A stretch of DNA of 64,000 bases from Terriglobia bacterium (lineage in GTDB: Bacteria; Acidobacteriota; Terriglobia; Acidiferrales; UBA7541), in NCBI GenBank assembly GCA_020073485.1, contig JAIQFB010000023.1, positions 29,000 to 92,999 on the forward strand. The letters run 5' to 3'. Of this stretch, positions 54,901 to 63,112 are shown in pieces. Positions within the stretch are counted from its first letter, which is position 1; each line of letters begins with the position of its first letter. Under the pieces are notes generated by a model. That model did no database searches and was not told the DNA's origin. It saw nothing but the letters and a program-made list of their open reading frames with translations. A program made the position numbers and the translations under genes.

Positions 54901-55559
54901 AGGATCGACGTCGCATCGCCGAAGACGGGCGAGGAATTCAGCACGCTCTGCGAGGAAAAGCCCTCGACGGTATCGACGCCGTCCAGGATGTAGACGTTGT
55001 GCTCGGCGCGCATGCCGTTGGAGCTTTGGCCCCACTTGCCGCTGCCGGGTTGAACGTACATGCCGGGCTGCAGGTCCAACAGGCGCGTGTAATTGCGGCC
55101 GTTGAGCGGCAGGTCGCTGATGAGTTCGTTACTAAGCGCGCCGCCCAGGGAGGCGTTCGTGGTTTGGATCAGGGGGACTTCCTCGGTGACGGTGATGGTC
55201 TGATTCTGTTCGCCGGGCTGCAGGGACAGGTCAACTCGAATTTGCGTTCCCACTTGGATCAAAATATTCTGGCGCTGAATGGCCTGGAAACCGCGAAACT
55301 CGGCTTTAACGTTGTACGTGCCGGGCGTCAGGTTGGGCGCGTTGTACTGGCCGGCGTCGTCCGTGGTCAGCGTTCTGGCAACGCCCCTCTGCGTATCCAG
55401 CACAGTGACGGTGGCGCCGGAAATCGAGCCGCCGCTCTGGTCGGTAACGGCTCCGACGATGCTGCCGACGTCTCCGCCTTGCGCGTACGCGGACACGCTG
55501 GCGAAAAACAATGCGAAACACCCAAGCATGAAGCAGGAAATGAAACGGAAAGACTTCAT
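51903..55559 (-). CDS. Oar-like TonB-dependent outer-membrane receptor with carboxypeptidase-regulatory domain
   Basis: A 1218-residue outer-membrane protein. Signal peptide about 1-27 (FISCFMLGCFALFFASVSAYAQ). A carboxypeptidase-regulatory-like beta domain (about 30-115: GSIVGAVTDQSGGSISGATVTV ... TPGTYNVKAEFRGF) precedes the plug (ITVTEEVPLIQTTNASLGGAL, LPLNGRNYTRLLDLQPGM) and a long barrel ending in Phe (IQIGMRLQF), as outer-membrane barrels do. The architecture is that of the very large Oar/SusC-like receptors expanded in Acidobacteriota, typically linked to glycan or peptide uptake. Start ATG 55559 follows GGGGGTG and gives a clean signal peptide. No substrate-specific neighbour is seen. 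Confidence 0.92.
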   Translation of the reverse strand: MKSFRFISCFMLGCFALFFASVSAYAQGGDVGSIVGAVTDQSGGSISGATVTVLDTQRGVARTLTTDDAGQYNAPNLTPGTYNVKAEFRGFQAIQRQNILIQVGTQIRVDLSLQPGEQNQTITVTEEVPLIQTTNASLGGALSNELISDLPLNGRNYTRLLDLQPGMYVQPGSGKWGQSSNGMRAEHNVYILDGVDTVEGFSSQSVLNSSPVFGDATSILPIDAIQEFNTQQNPSAEYGWKPGAIVNVGLKSGTNTLHGTASAFGRDSALDATNPFIPVGNAKQQTAIETYGATIGGPIVRDKLFFFVGYEGQMNHISAPSSQDSLPTIADLSTIAGTSPATQKTFSLLNACNALTVAPNALSLKLAGLTYGGANGSCAVSSPYSGIFQTAAITNGADPVTPIGDDKLNNGLVKIDYHLSDKHSFSGEYFIGNFDGLGFQGAPAQPYWDITSHARSMVIGGHWTWLASSNVVNEFHVGVNRFFQPSYPGDCSNIGQPSGETGINWGTQSTVIPQTGQPANCGMPSLTIQGFTATGCCTSFPKIQGPDYTTQFIDSVSYIRGTHSFRFGGEYRRMSTQEGTFSGSRGNFTFANGAAGPCTGPTCTGLQEFLLGNLSSNVLPSELVGTPDVTVRDSSFALFAQDDWRIKPNFTVNLGVRFERVTPIKEANNQLANFDPTSPTGLVQISSSGSLYPAWNSWSPRLGFAWDVTGNSKWVLRGGFNIMYVLEGFNVFISQQGTSPITTGLNTIPTGALLNGAPGPGNMQTATLSFQPSQLSWSLAGPIFPAIASGQLQCNSPTSGNPCAILAVNPNLRRPYAPAYNLSLQHAFTSNLSLQVAYVGSHGVKLLGLNDANPPAVGSGWETKSGSTCVPGTGPATSISTFCQNITRPFFSKFPYLSDINEIQNLDNSNYNSLQVTLTQHPWHGLDYLVGYVYGHCMEMGSGDWNGAILPSNVYNPKADYGNCLTDVRHSLTWSMSYALPGKKGYAQMLEGWKINSIVKYQTALPWNITDTKNNISGTGEGEDRWSYFGQPGVFSDQKSAGVPFVPGAGLSAVNFANATSAAQFSSDPACAAQAATLDASYTQAFAGWAKNAAGIPNGGYEAALNKFGCFDLNGSVMLAPAFGTFGNEGRNMFRGEPFRLWDLSVVKEVRFTERLNAQFRFEAFNVLNMTQFYTNSGNPSVTGSFGSSRQTPDVGIANATVGSGGPRSIQIGMRLQF

Positions 55560-55853
55560 CAGCACACCCCCATTGACATTGTCGACGGTGAGACGGCGGG
55601 AACCGGTGAGCTCTTCCCCAACCCGAAGCGGAAGAGTTCCTGGCCCCGGACACGCACCCCCAGAAACCGGAGACACCCGGGTTTCTGTTATTGGGTGCAG
55701 CATTTATCATCAGATTACTGTGCGTGTCAACGGCCTTGTTGAGGAAAAACCCAAAAAATGGAACTCTTCAGCGGGAAATCGCAACAGCAAACGTGGGGTA
55801 ATGGGTCAGGTGTTCTGGTGCTCTCGAACGGTCCAAACCTTGGCGAGCTGCGA

Positions 55854-57125
55854 TTAAGGCTCGAGGCCGGCGACGCTCAGCGTGGTTAGGGCGGCGCGGT
55901 GCAGGCCGAGTTCGCGGCCCGCCGGGTCAAACCATTCTTCCAGAGTATGCGCGCCGCCGCTGCGTCCTCCGGCCCCGATGGAAATTGCCGCGATGCCCAC
56001 CGAAAGCGGGATGTTGGCGTCGGTGGACGATCGCTCCATCCGCGACCTGTTTCCCAGGCGCTTATCGGCGGCCAGCAGCGCTTGCAGGAGAGGCGAATCG
56101 TCCGAAAGTTCCCCGGAGGGTCGCACGCCAAGGACGCTGATTTTCAAATCCAGCAAGGTGGCGCTGCCGGCCATGCCGCGCTCGCGGGCGGCGGACATTT
56201 CTTCATCGATTCCGGCGCGCATCGAATCGCGCAGAATGCCTTCCAGTTTGGTGAGTTCGGCTTCGGACTCCGAACGAAGATCGACTTTCATCTGCGCGCT
56301 CATGGGAATGGAATTCACTGACGTGCCGCCCTGGACCTCACCGATATTGAAGCTGGTCCGTGGAGATTCGGGCACGCGGGCGGAGACGAAGCGGGAAATG
56401 CCGCGGCCCAGGGCGTGGATCGGGTTGGGCACGCCGAAGTCAGACCAACTGTGCCCGCCGGGTCCGGCGATGGTGATTTCCACGCGCCGGGAAGCCAGCG
56501 CGGCGTTGGTGACGTATTCGGTGGCGGAACCGTCCAGGGCGATCACGTATTTCAGATTTTTCTTGTAGGCGTCCACCAGGGCGCGAATCCCGCGAAGGTT
56601 CCCTTCCCCTTCCTCGCCCACGTCGGCGACAAAAAGAATCGTCTTGGCGGGCTTAATCTTGGCGTCGCGAAACGCCTTGGCCATGGCCACCAGCGCGGCA
56701 AGACCCGTGCCGTTGTCGGAGATTCCCGGCGCGAGCAAACGGCCGCCTTCGCGCTTCACGCGGACGTCGGTGCCCGCGGGAAAGACCGTGTCCATGTGCG
56801 CGGTGAGCATGACGATTTCGGGCGAAGCTCCCGGGAACTCGCCAATGACGTTTCCGGTCGAGTCGACGCTCACATGCAGGCCGGCCCCGGCGAGCAGGGT
56901 TTTCATGTAAGCGGCGCGGGCCGATTCCTGGAACGGCGGAGCGGGAATTTCCGTGATGCGAATCTGTTCCTCGGTGATGGCCTGTACGTTTGCACGGAGA
57001 ATTTCGAGAACGCGGACGACGCGAGGATCGTCCTGCGGCTGCGCCGCCGAGGCCTTTCGTGCGAAATTCTGGAGGAACGAAGTCAATGCGATACCAATCG
57101 TGAAAAATAGGAGAATGCGCTTCAC
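55854..57125 (-). CDS. Exported M20-family metallopeptidase
   Basis: About 423 residues. From GTG 57125 the protein begins with a signal peptide (KRILLFFTIGIALTSFLQNFARKASA); an in-frame ATG at 57185 would add 20 residues and cannot be excluded. Dinuclear zinc site motifs: LTAHMDTVF, GISDNGTGLAALV (bridging Asp) and VADVGEEGEGNLRG (catalytic Glu pair), then GGHSWSDFG in the dimerisation domain and GGRSGGAHTLEEWF as the C-terminal zinc motif. This resembles the PepT/aminotripeptidase-like branch; the exact substrate is unknown. It reads toward the receptor gene. Confidence 0.88.
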   Translation of the reverse strand: MKRILLFFTIGIALTSFLQNFARKASAAQPQDDPRVVRVLEILRANVQAITEEQIRITEIPAPPFQESARAAYMKTLLAGAGLHVSVDSTGNVIGEFPGASPEIVMLTAHMDTVFPAGTDVRVKREGGRLLAPGISDNGTGLAALVAMAKAFRDAKIKPAKTILFVADVGEEGEGNLRGIRALVDAYKKNLKYVIALDGSATEYVTNAALASRRVEITIAGPGGHSWSDFGVPNPIHALGRGISRFVSARVPESPRTSFNIGEVQGGTSVNSIPMSAQMKVDLRSESEAELTKLEGILRDSMRAGIDEEMSAARERGMAGSATLLDLKISVLGVRPSGELSDDSPLLQALLAADKRLGNRSRMERSSTDANIPLSVGIAAISIGAGGRSGGAHTLEEWFDPAGRELGLHRAALTTLSVAGLEP

Positions 57126-57353
57126 GGCCCACTCAGCCGCGACGTTCGCAATTCCATTTGCCGCGGGCCTGCCAGTTTCCACCATTCCGCCGCGCGGGTC
57201 AAACGTTTAACCGTTTCCGATGTCTTGCCGGCTTATTTCCCGGGTGAAGGCAATGCCCGTACGTTCTCACACCATTCGCGCCGGAAAGCGGCGCCACGAG
57301 TACGCGCTGACTGCGCATTGAGCCGGCACAAAGCGCCAAAGATCCAATCCAGT

Positions 57354-58589
57354 TTATCGGGGAGAAGGCTGCCTGCATAGGGCGAAGAGTTCTTCATCGG
57401 TCAATACGGTGGAGGCGAGCTTCGCGGCGTCCAGGACGCGCTGCGCGATTTCGTCGCTGGGGGCAATGCCGTGGCGGTCCATCCAGTGCAGGACGTTGGA
57501 TTTGCCGCTCATTGGGCCGACTTCGATAATTTGCTCGAGGCCAAACAGAGATGCGGGGACTCCGCTATAGACGGCGTCGGCCAGGGCGGCGTCGCCCATG
57601 CGCTGCGCCTTGATCAAGGCCGCGGCGTGCACTCCGGTGGCGGTGCGGAAAGCGTCGCGGCCGACCACGGGATAGTTCGGCGGAATCACCGTGTGCGTGG
57701 CGCGCGCGACGGTTTCGGAAAACTGGCGCAGCTTGGAGAGGTCACGATCGATCATGCCCAGGAGTTGCATGTTGACCAGCATCAATTCCGTGGGCGTGTT
57801 GCCCACGCGCTCGCCCAGTGAATTCGCCACGGACTGAATCTGATCGGCTCCGGCGGCAATCGCGGCGAAGGAATTGGCGATGGCCAGGCCGCGGTCGCAG
57901 TGGCCGTGCCAATCGACGCGGATGGATTCGCCAGAGGGTGCGACGACTTTTTCGCGCGCGAACTTGACCAGATTGTAGGCACCCATCGGAGTGGCGTGCC
58001 CGACGGTGTCGCACAGCACGATGGCTCGCGCGCCGCAGCGGATGGCCGCCGAGTACAGCGCCTGGACGGTGGAGGCGTCGGTGCGCGTGGTGTCCTCGGT
58101 CACGTACATCACCGGCAAGCCTTGCGCGACGCCGAAGCGCACGGCGTTTTCCGTGGTGCGCAGCAGGAAATCGACCGACCAGCCCTCGACCAAGCGGCGG
58201 ATGGGGCTGGAGCCGAGAAACATTCCGGCTTCCACCGAAATTCCCGCGCGCTGCGAAATTTTGGCGATGGGGCGGATATCGTCTTCCACGGTTCGCGCGG
58301 CGCAGTTCGGGCGAATTTTCATGCGTGAGTTGGCGATTTCCAGGGCCAACGCTTCGGCGTCGGCATAAGCGCGCGGGCCGGCGGCCGGCAAGCCGATGTT
58401 GGCGCTTTCGATGCCCAGCGCTTCCATCAAGTGCAGGATTTCGATTTTTTCGCCGATCGTGGGGTTATGAACCGAGGGATTCTGCAGGCCGTCGCGGAGG
58501 GTCTCGTCATCCAGCGTGATCTTGCGGCTGGGCGGAAACAGAAATTCACCGGCGGTGTTCCAATCGTAGATCAGCGCGTCCTGATTCAT
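57354..58589 (-). CDS. 2-isopropylmalate/homocitrate synthase-like enzyme without regulatory domain
   Basis: A 411-residue DRE-TIM metallolyase that condenses acetyl-CoA with a 2-oxoacid. Motifs: ITLDDETLRDGLQNP (Arg32, Asp33), EAGMFLGSSPIRR, VLCDTVGHATP, metal-binding VDWHGHCDRG (His228, His230), and SLGERVGNTPTELMLVNM, the GxGERxGNxxTE signature of the isopropylmalate/homocitrate group. The C-terminal leucine-binding domain of classic LeuA is missing, so it would not be controlled by leucine through that domain. With leuCD in the same window, isopropylmalate synthase activity is plausible; other condensations are possible. It starts 17 bp after a small zinc-ribbon gene. Confidence 0.83.
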   Translation of the reverse strand: MNQDALIYDWNTAGEFLFPPSRKITLDDETLRDGLQNPSVHNPTIGEKIEILHLMEALGIESANIGLPAAGPRAYADAEALALEIANSRMKIRPNCAARTVEDDIRPIAKISQRAGISVEAGMFLGSSPIRRLVEGWSVDFLLRTTENAVRFGVAQGLPVMYVTEDTTRTDASTVQALYSAAIRCGARAIVLCDTVGHATPMGAYNLVKFAREKVVAPSGESIRVDWHGHCDRGLAIANSFAAIAAGADQIQSVANSLGERVGNTPTELMLVNMQLLGMIDRDLSKLRQFSETVARATHTVIPPNYPVVGRDAFRTATGVHAAALIKAQRMGDAALADAVYSGVPASLFGLEQIIEVGPMSGKSNVLHWMDRHGIAPSDEIAQRVLDAAKLASTVLTDEELFALCRQPSPR

Positions 58590-58606
58590 GGCGTACCGCC
58601 AGGCGG

Positions 58607-58930
58607 CTAATAACGCAGCGTGAAACTGTGCGGCAACTGTTTCGGGTCGGGCTTGTAAAGCGTCTTGCAGAATTCGCAACGATAGATCTCGGCATCCTTG
58701 CCGATCCGGGCTTGCACATCCTTCGGATAATCGTACCAGCGCTTGAGATGCCCGCCGCAGAGCTTTCCCTTGGCATCTTTTTCATCGCAGGAACGCTGCT
58801 TCGGTTTGCGCACCTTGAGTTTGGCTTCCTGCGGCGCGGCCTCGACAGCCGCGGGAGTTGCCGCAGCCGCAGGCGGCGCCGTTGGCGGAGCGGCAGGTGC
58901 CGTGCCTTGCGGTGCTGTTTCCTCAGCCAT
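58607..58930 (-). CDS. Small zinc-ribbon-like protein with Ala/Pro-rich N-terminus
   Basis: A 107-residue protein I do not recognise by name. The first about 40 residues are Ala/Pro/Thr low complexity. The rest carries four cysteines, Cys48, Cys58, Cys85 and Cys88 (RSCDEKDAKGKLCGG ... YRCEFCKTLY), which could bind one zinc ion. It ends HSFTLRY. It precedes the isopropylmalate-synthase-like gene by 17 bp and follows truA, so it probably belongs to that transcript. Function unknown. Confidence 0.7.
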   Translation of the reverse strand: MAEETAPQGTAPAAPPTAPPAAAATPAAVEAAPQEAKLKVRKPKQRSCDEKDAKGKLCGGHLKRWYDYPKDVQARIGKDAEIYRCEFCKTLYKPDPKQLPHSFTLRY

Positions 58931-59032
58931 GATCGAGTTCCCCTCTCCGGTTAGTCAGCGTCTATCGCGTATCTTACTCGAACTATTCCTGCGGAACAAA
59001 AAAGACTTCGGTGTGCCGGCGCATAAAATAAG

Positions 59033-59866
59033 CTATTGGCTGGCCGTCGAGCAAGCGTCTTCGTGCCCGGCGGGTTCCGCCGATTTTTCGTACTCGACGC
59101 CGGCCATGCACAAGCCTTGCGGCGGCATGGTGGGGCCGGATTTCGAGCGGTCGCGCAATGCCAGCAGCGCCGGGATGTCGGCGGGGTTGAGTTTCCCGCG
59201 GCCCACATCCACCAGCGTGCCCACGATGATTCGGACCATGTAGCGTAGGAACGATTTCCCGCGGACGACGTAGACCCATTCCTCGTGCGGCGCCTGCACG
59301 CCGGAACTTTGCTCCATGCATCGCACGAGTTCGGAACGGTAGATGGTGCGCGTGGTGACGCGTTCCCGGTCGTCTTCCTCCGACCCGGTCGAGGCCGCAA
59401 ACGTGGTGAAATCGTGCTCGCCCTCGAACCGGCGCGCGGCTTCGGCCATGGCGACAAAATCCAGCGGGCTGGAATCCTGATGCACGTATCGCCAAATGAA
59501 CGGCGGAACCTCGCGCGTACGAAAGATCCGATAGCGGTAGGTTTTGGCGAGTGCATTCCACCGGGCATGAAAATCCGGAGCGGCCTCCTCCGAGGCAATC
59601 ACGCGAATCGAGGGCGGCAACAGGGCGTTGCAGGCCCGCAGGAATTCTTCAGGGGGCAAGGACGATTCGGTCTTGAAATTCGCCACCTGCCCGGCGGCGT
59701 GAACTCCCGCATCGGTGCGCCCTGCGCCGTAAATAGTGGGCTGGCTCCGCGTAAGCTTCGCGATGACTTCGGCCAGGGTTCCTTGAACCGTGGCCTGTCC
59801 CGGCTGGATTTGCCAGCCGCTGAAATCGGTGCCGTCATAGGCGAGAGTGAGTTTGATGTTTCGCAT
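59033..59866 (-). CDS. truA: tRNA pseudouridine(38-40) synthase TruA
   Basis: Converts uridines 38-40 in tRNA anticodon stems to pseudouridine. 277 residues. Start MRNIKLTLAYDGTDFSGWQIQP and catalytic Asp52 in GRTDAGVHA; later KTYRYRI and VRGKSFLRYMVRIIVGTLVDVG complete the signature. Minor oddity: about 20 polar residues extend beyond the family end. A 102-bp gap separates it from the zinc-ribbon gene. Confidence 0.94.
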   Translation of the reverse strand: MRNIKLTLAYDGTDFSGWQIQPGQATVQGTLAEVIAKLTRSQPTIYGAGRTDAGVHAAGQVANFKTESSLPPEEFLRACNALLPPSIRVIASEEAAPDFHARWNALAKTYRYRIFRTREVPPFIWRYVHQDSSPLDFVAMAEAARRFEGEHDFTTFAASTGSEEDDRERVTTRTIYRSELVRCMEQSSGVQAPHEEWVYVVRGKSFLRYMVRIIVGTLVDVGRGKLNPADIPALLALRDRSKSGPTMPPQGLCMAGVEYEKSAEPAGHEDACSTASQ

Positions 59867-59960
59867 TCGGACTTCGAGGAATTATCGCACGAAGCTGGGT
59901 CTCTCCGGGGCCGCTTAAATGCGGATATGAAATCTTGCGCGCATCCGGAAAATCACACGC

Positions 59961-60004
59961 CATTTTCAATCTGAAATCTCAAATTTGAAATTTCAAATTT
60001 GAAA
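59961..60004. repeat. AT-rich short-word repeat (family F), copy 2
   Basis: CATTTTCAATCTGAAATCTC followed by AAATTTGAAATTTCAAATTTG, a self-complementary AT-rich tract in the 208-bp gap between pyrE and truA. It matches words near 28703-28770. Confidence 0.55.
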
Positions 60005-60074
60005 GGCAACGCCAAGGCGTGTATCCATCCGACGCCATGTTCCAAAAACCAAAATTGAAATGGGTGGAATCCGG

Positions 60075-60683
60075 TCAGGGATTGGAACGGGCGAAGCGGC
60101 TGCCGGGCTTTACGGCCACGCCGCCGCTGTGGCAGAGCGGGCATTCGGAAGCCTCGTAGCTTTCGATTTTGAGGTCGATGAGGGCCTCGGTGCGGACGGG
60201 CAATTCGATCCTGCCGCCGCTGCGGTCGATCAGGGCGCCGGCGGCCACGACGCGGGCGCCGGCTTCCTCGAGGACGCGGATGGTTTCGCAGGTGGAGCCG
60301 CCGGTGGTCCAGACGTCTTCCACGACCAGCACGTGCTCATCGGGCTCGACGCGAAAACCGCGGCGCAAGGTCAACTGGCCTGTGGCGTCGCGCTCGACAA
60401 AAATCGCGCGAATTGGCTTGCCATGGGAGTCGGGAGGAATGGCGCGGGCCACTTCATGGCCTAGGATGACTCCGCCCAATGCGGGGGAAGCGACGCAATC
60501 GACGCGCAGGTCCATGAATTCGGCGGCCAGGGCGCGGCCCAACTGCTCGGCGTACTTGGGATATTGCAGGACCAGGGCGCATTGCACGTAGGTGCCGCTG
60601 TGCAGCCCGGAAGTCAGCTCGAAGTGCCCCTGCCGGATGGCTCCCACGGTTTCCAGCATCTGCGTAATGGCGTCTGGCCTCAT
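60075..60683 (-). CDS. pyrE: Orotate phosphoribosyltransferase
   Basis: Adds PRPP-derived ribose phosphate to orotate to give OMP in pyrimidine synthesis. 202 residues. The PRPP loop is HVLVVEDVWTTGGSTCETI; the N-terminal HFELTSGLHSGTYVQCALVLQYP (substrate hood) and SPALGGVILGHEVARA are as in the family. A C-terminal CPLCHSGG pair is present, a Cys pattern found in some PyrE proteins. It works with carAB (30.6-35.1 kb) but is not linked to it. Confidence 0.94.
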   Translation of the reverse strand: MRPDAITQMLETVGAIRQGHFELTSGLHSGTYVQCALVLQYPKYAEQLGRALAAEFMDLRVDCVASPALGGVILGHEVARAIPPDSHGKPIRAIFVERDATGQLTLRRGFRVEPDEHVLVVEDVWTTGGSTCETIRVLEEAGARVVAAGALIDRSGGRIELPVRTEALIDLKIESYEASECPLCHSGGVAVKPGSRFARSNP

Positions 60684-61038
60684 GGCGGGCCAAGACTATC
60701 GGCCCCCTAAACGATTGTCAAGGCTGGACGCAGGAAGAGCCAAGCCGCAATGGCAAAGTAAGCGGGGCCTTGACCTGCGGCAGTTTCTCGCGTCCAATAC
60801 GGTGGCGGCCGTCGATTCGTTGCGAGGCGGACATCCCGAAGGCATGAATTATGTTCGGCTTAACGGCGCGGAAGGCTGGGAACACGTCTCACGCTCTTGA
60901 GGCCGGAAAATCCCGGCGGGCGCGGGGAAAATAGTTGAAACAATTCAGCGCTGGCGGACGTTTAAATCTCTTAGCTCTCTTAAGCCATCACATCGCCGTT
61001 TCAAAATACTGATTTTTGTACGGAGAGGAAAAATTACC
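60684..61038. other. Intergenic region between divergent pyrE and the TolC-family gene (355 bp)
   Basis: No supported gene. A short open stretch (about 60775-60899) has no homologue I recognise. GGAGAGG at the 3' edge is the Shine-Dalgarno for the TolC-family gene at 61039. Confidence 0.4.
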
Positions 61039-62802
61039 ATGATCGGAAGGCTCTGTCGTGTGCCCCTAGCCTCATGCTTGGCAATCCTGCTGGTCCTGGC
61101 GCCGGTTTCTCCGGTGCTGGCCCAACAGCAGACCAGTTCCGCTCCGCCGGCGCAGGCCCAGCCACAGGCACCCGGCCGCACCATCCAGGTATCGAACCAG
61201 GACTATACGCACGGCAAGCGGCTGTTCCCGCACATCTTCGCCCCCTACGTCCCTACCCCGGTTCCGGGACCCGTGCTGGTCAATTCGCCCAACCTGGAGC
61301 AGATGATTAAGGACGGCAAGCTCAGCATCAGCCTGCAGGAGGCCATCGACCTGGCGCTGCAGAACAATCTGGACATTACCATCCAGCGTTACACTCCGTG
61401 GCTGGCCGAGGCCAACATTCTGCGCACGTTGAGCGGCGGTGCCTCCGGCGGAACTATTCCGGCGCTGGGGAATATTCCCGCCCAAAACTTCGACCCGCAA
61501 GTCACATCGACGTTCAGCCTGGATTCGCGGTCGATCCCCGTGAATAACCCGATCACCGCGGGAGTTGGCGGGAGCGCCGCGGTGGGAACTTTTTCCACCC
61601 TCGGAACGCACGCGGCTATCGGCGACCTGACCTATAGCCAGGGGTTTCACACGGGCACGGCGTTTTCGGCAACATTCAACAACACTCGGACATCCACAAC
61701 AAGCACTGCCGGTTTTTTCGATCCGGTCGTGCAATCCAACTTTATCTTCGTAGGCAGCCAGCAGCTGTTGAACGGCTTTGGACTTCTTGCCAATGAGCAT
61801 TTCATACGCATCGCAAAACTGAACAAGAATATCGCCGATCAGACCTTTCAGCAGCAGGTCATCACATCGATCACGGCAGTTGCGAACGCCTATTGGGAGC
61901 TTGTATTCGCCCGAGGCAACGTGGACGTGGCCAAGCAGGAGATTGAACTGGCCAACAAGACCTACAGCGACAACAAGAAACAGGTCGACGTCGGCACACT
62001 TGCCCCGCTGGAAATTGTTCAAGCCGAGGCGCAGGTCGCCACCGCCAATCAGGCTCTGATCGTCGCGCAGACCACCGTTCTGCAGGACCAGCTCACGCTG
62101 TTGAACTTGATTTCCAAGGACCCGAACTCCCCGGCCCTTCGCGATGTTGAGATTATCCCCACCGACACGGCCAACGAAGCGCCGCCCGAGGTGGAAAAGA
62201 TTCCCCTGGGAGATCTCGTGAAGGAAGCCATCACCAAGCGCCCCGACGTCTTGCAATCCTCGATCGCGCTGAAGGGCGACGACATCAACGTGCGCGCCAC
62301 AAAGAATGCGCTGCTCCCGGTTCTGACCTTGTCCGGCGAATATGCGACCGAAGGATTGGCGGGCAATCGCACGCCAATCTGTACTCCTACCCCGTGCACA
62401 CCGGCGCCGCCGATCGTGACCGGACTGGCATCTTCCCTCGGAGACATGTTTACCGGCGTCTATCCGGAATATAACGCGCAGCTAAGCTTGACCATTCCGA
62501 TCCGCAATCGCGCGGCGCAAGCCAACAACGTCACAGCACTCTTGAATGAACGGCAGGACGAAGCGCGGTACCGCCAAATTGTGAATAACGCGGCCATCGA
62601 CGTGCACAACGCGCAAATTATTCTGGAACAAGCCCGCGTCACCCTGGCTGCGGCGAGCCAGACGCGCGACCTCGATCAGCAGACGCTGGATGCGGAGCAG
62701 AAAAAATATCAGGTCGGCGCTTCCACCTTGTTCAATATCGTGTCCGCTACAACATCACGATTGCCGATGCCAAGGCCGGCAAGGCTCCCAAGGACACTCT
62801 GA
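61039..62802 (+). CDS. TolC-family outer-membrane efflux protein, C-terminus frameshifted
   Basis: Outer-membrane channel of efflux or secretion systems. Signal peptide about 1-30 (LASCLAILLVLAPVSPVLAQ). Two TolC repeats are visible: helices with NITIQRYTPW/SISLQEAIDLALQNNLDI, and a central NAYWELVFARGNVDVAKQEIELANKTYSDNKKQVDVGTLAPLEIVQAE. The second repeat ends in KKYQVGASTLFNIV, which normally continues for about 80 more residues. Here the frame runs into 17 unrelated Arg/Pro-rich residues and stops at 62802. The lost end is found in another frame just downstream. It therefore looks like a damaged gene or an assembly error. Shine-Dalgarno GGAGAGG lies ten bases before the ATG. Confidence 0.85.
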   Translation: MIGRLCRVPLASCLAILLVLAPVSPVLAQQQTSSAPPAQAQPQAPGRTIQVSNQDYTHGKRLFPHIFAPYVPTPVPGPVLVNSPNLEQMIKDGKLSISLQEAIDLALQNNLDITIQRYTPWLAEANILRTLSGGASGGTIPALGNIPAQNFDPQVTSTFSLDSRSIPVNNPITAGVGGSAAVGTFSTLGTHAAIGDLTYSQGFHTGTAFSATFNNTRTSTTSTAGFFDPVVQSNFIFVGSQQLLNGFGLLANEHFIRIAKLNKNIADQTFQQQVITSITAVANAYWELVFARGNVDVAKQEIELANKTYSDNKKQVDVGTLAPLEIVQAEAQVATANQALIVAQTTVLQDQLTLLNLISKDPNSPALRDVEIIPTDTANEAPPEVEKIPLGDLVKEAITKRPDVLQSSIALKGDDINVRATKNALLPVLTLSGEYATEGLAGNRTPICTPTPCTPAPPIVTGLASSLGDMFTGVYPEYNAQLSLTIPIRNRAAQANNVTALLNERQDEARYRQIVNNAAIDVHNAQIILEQARVTLAAASQTRDLDQQTLDAEQKKYQVGASTLFNIVSATTSRLPMPRPARLPRTL

Positions 62803-62909
62803 TTCCCGGGACTGCGTCCAACGGCCAGCTGGTCGTCGATCCCGCCAGACAGGCGGATGAAGTATTGCTGCTTTCCAACCGTCCTTCGGGCGCGGGGAAC
62901 GGGCAGTAG
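62748..62909 (+). pseudogene. Displaced C-terminal remnant of the TolC-family gene
   Basis: Read in a frame shifted from the main gene, this stretch gives YNITIADAKAGKAPKDTLIPG and ends ...NRPSGAGNGQ with a TAG at 62907-62909. The NITIADAKAG block is the expected end of the second TolC repeat. Compared with the family layout, about 35-40 residues linking STLFNIV to this block are missing. Confidence 0.7.
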
Positions 62910-62942
62910 GCGGATCGTGCTGACGGACGTGGATCTGCCTTA

Positions 62943-62978
62943 AGGGAAGCGGAACGTAGTGTGACTCTCCGCTTCCCT
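62943..62978 (+). terminator. Hairpin terminator after the TolC-family gene
   Basis: AGGGAAGCGGA (62943-62953) pairs perfectly with TCCGCTTCCCT (62968-62978), loop 14 nt, followed by a T-rich stretch (CTTGCTTCTATTTCGATTTTT). Confidence 0.7.
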
Positions 62979-63112
62979 CTTGCTTCTATTTCGATTTTTC
63001 GTCTCCTTCCATCGAACTTTCTTGTCCTGCATACCTGCTTCGCCTAGAATCAGATCGCCCCGCTGCGCGATTCTCTTTAATTCCGGGCCCCCGGCGCGCA
63101 GCCTGCAAACGC

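Noticed and set aside
52596..55742. A 1048-codon open frame on the plus strand opposite the TonB-dependent receptor gene
   Set aside because: It lies antisense to a protein with clear domain order and signal peptide. Its translation is rich in Gly/Ala/Val/Arg with no recognisable motif, as expected for the mirror frame of a high-GC gene.
60775..60899. Short plus-strand open stretch before the TolC-family gene
   Set aside because: About 40 codons with no start signal of its own and no recognisable family. It could be a gene relic, but nothing supports it.
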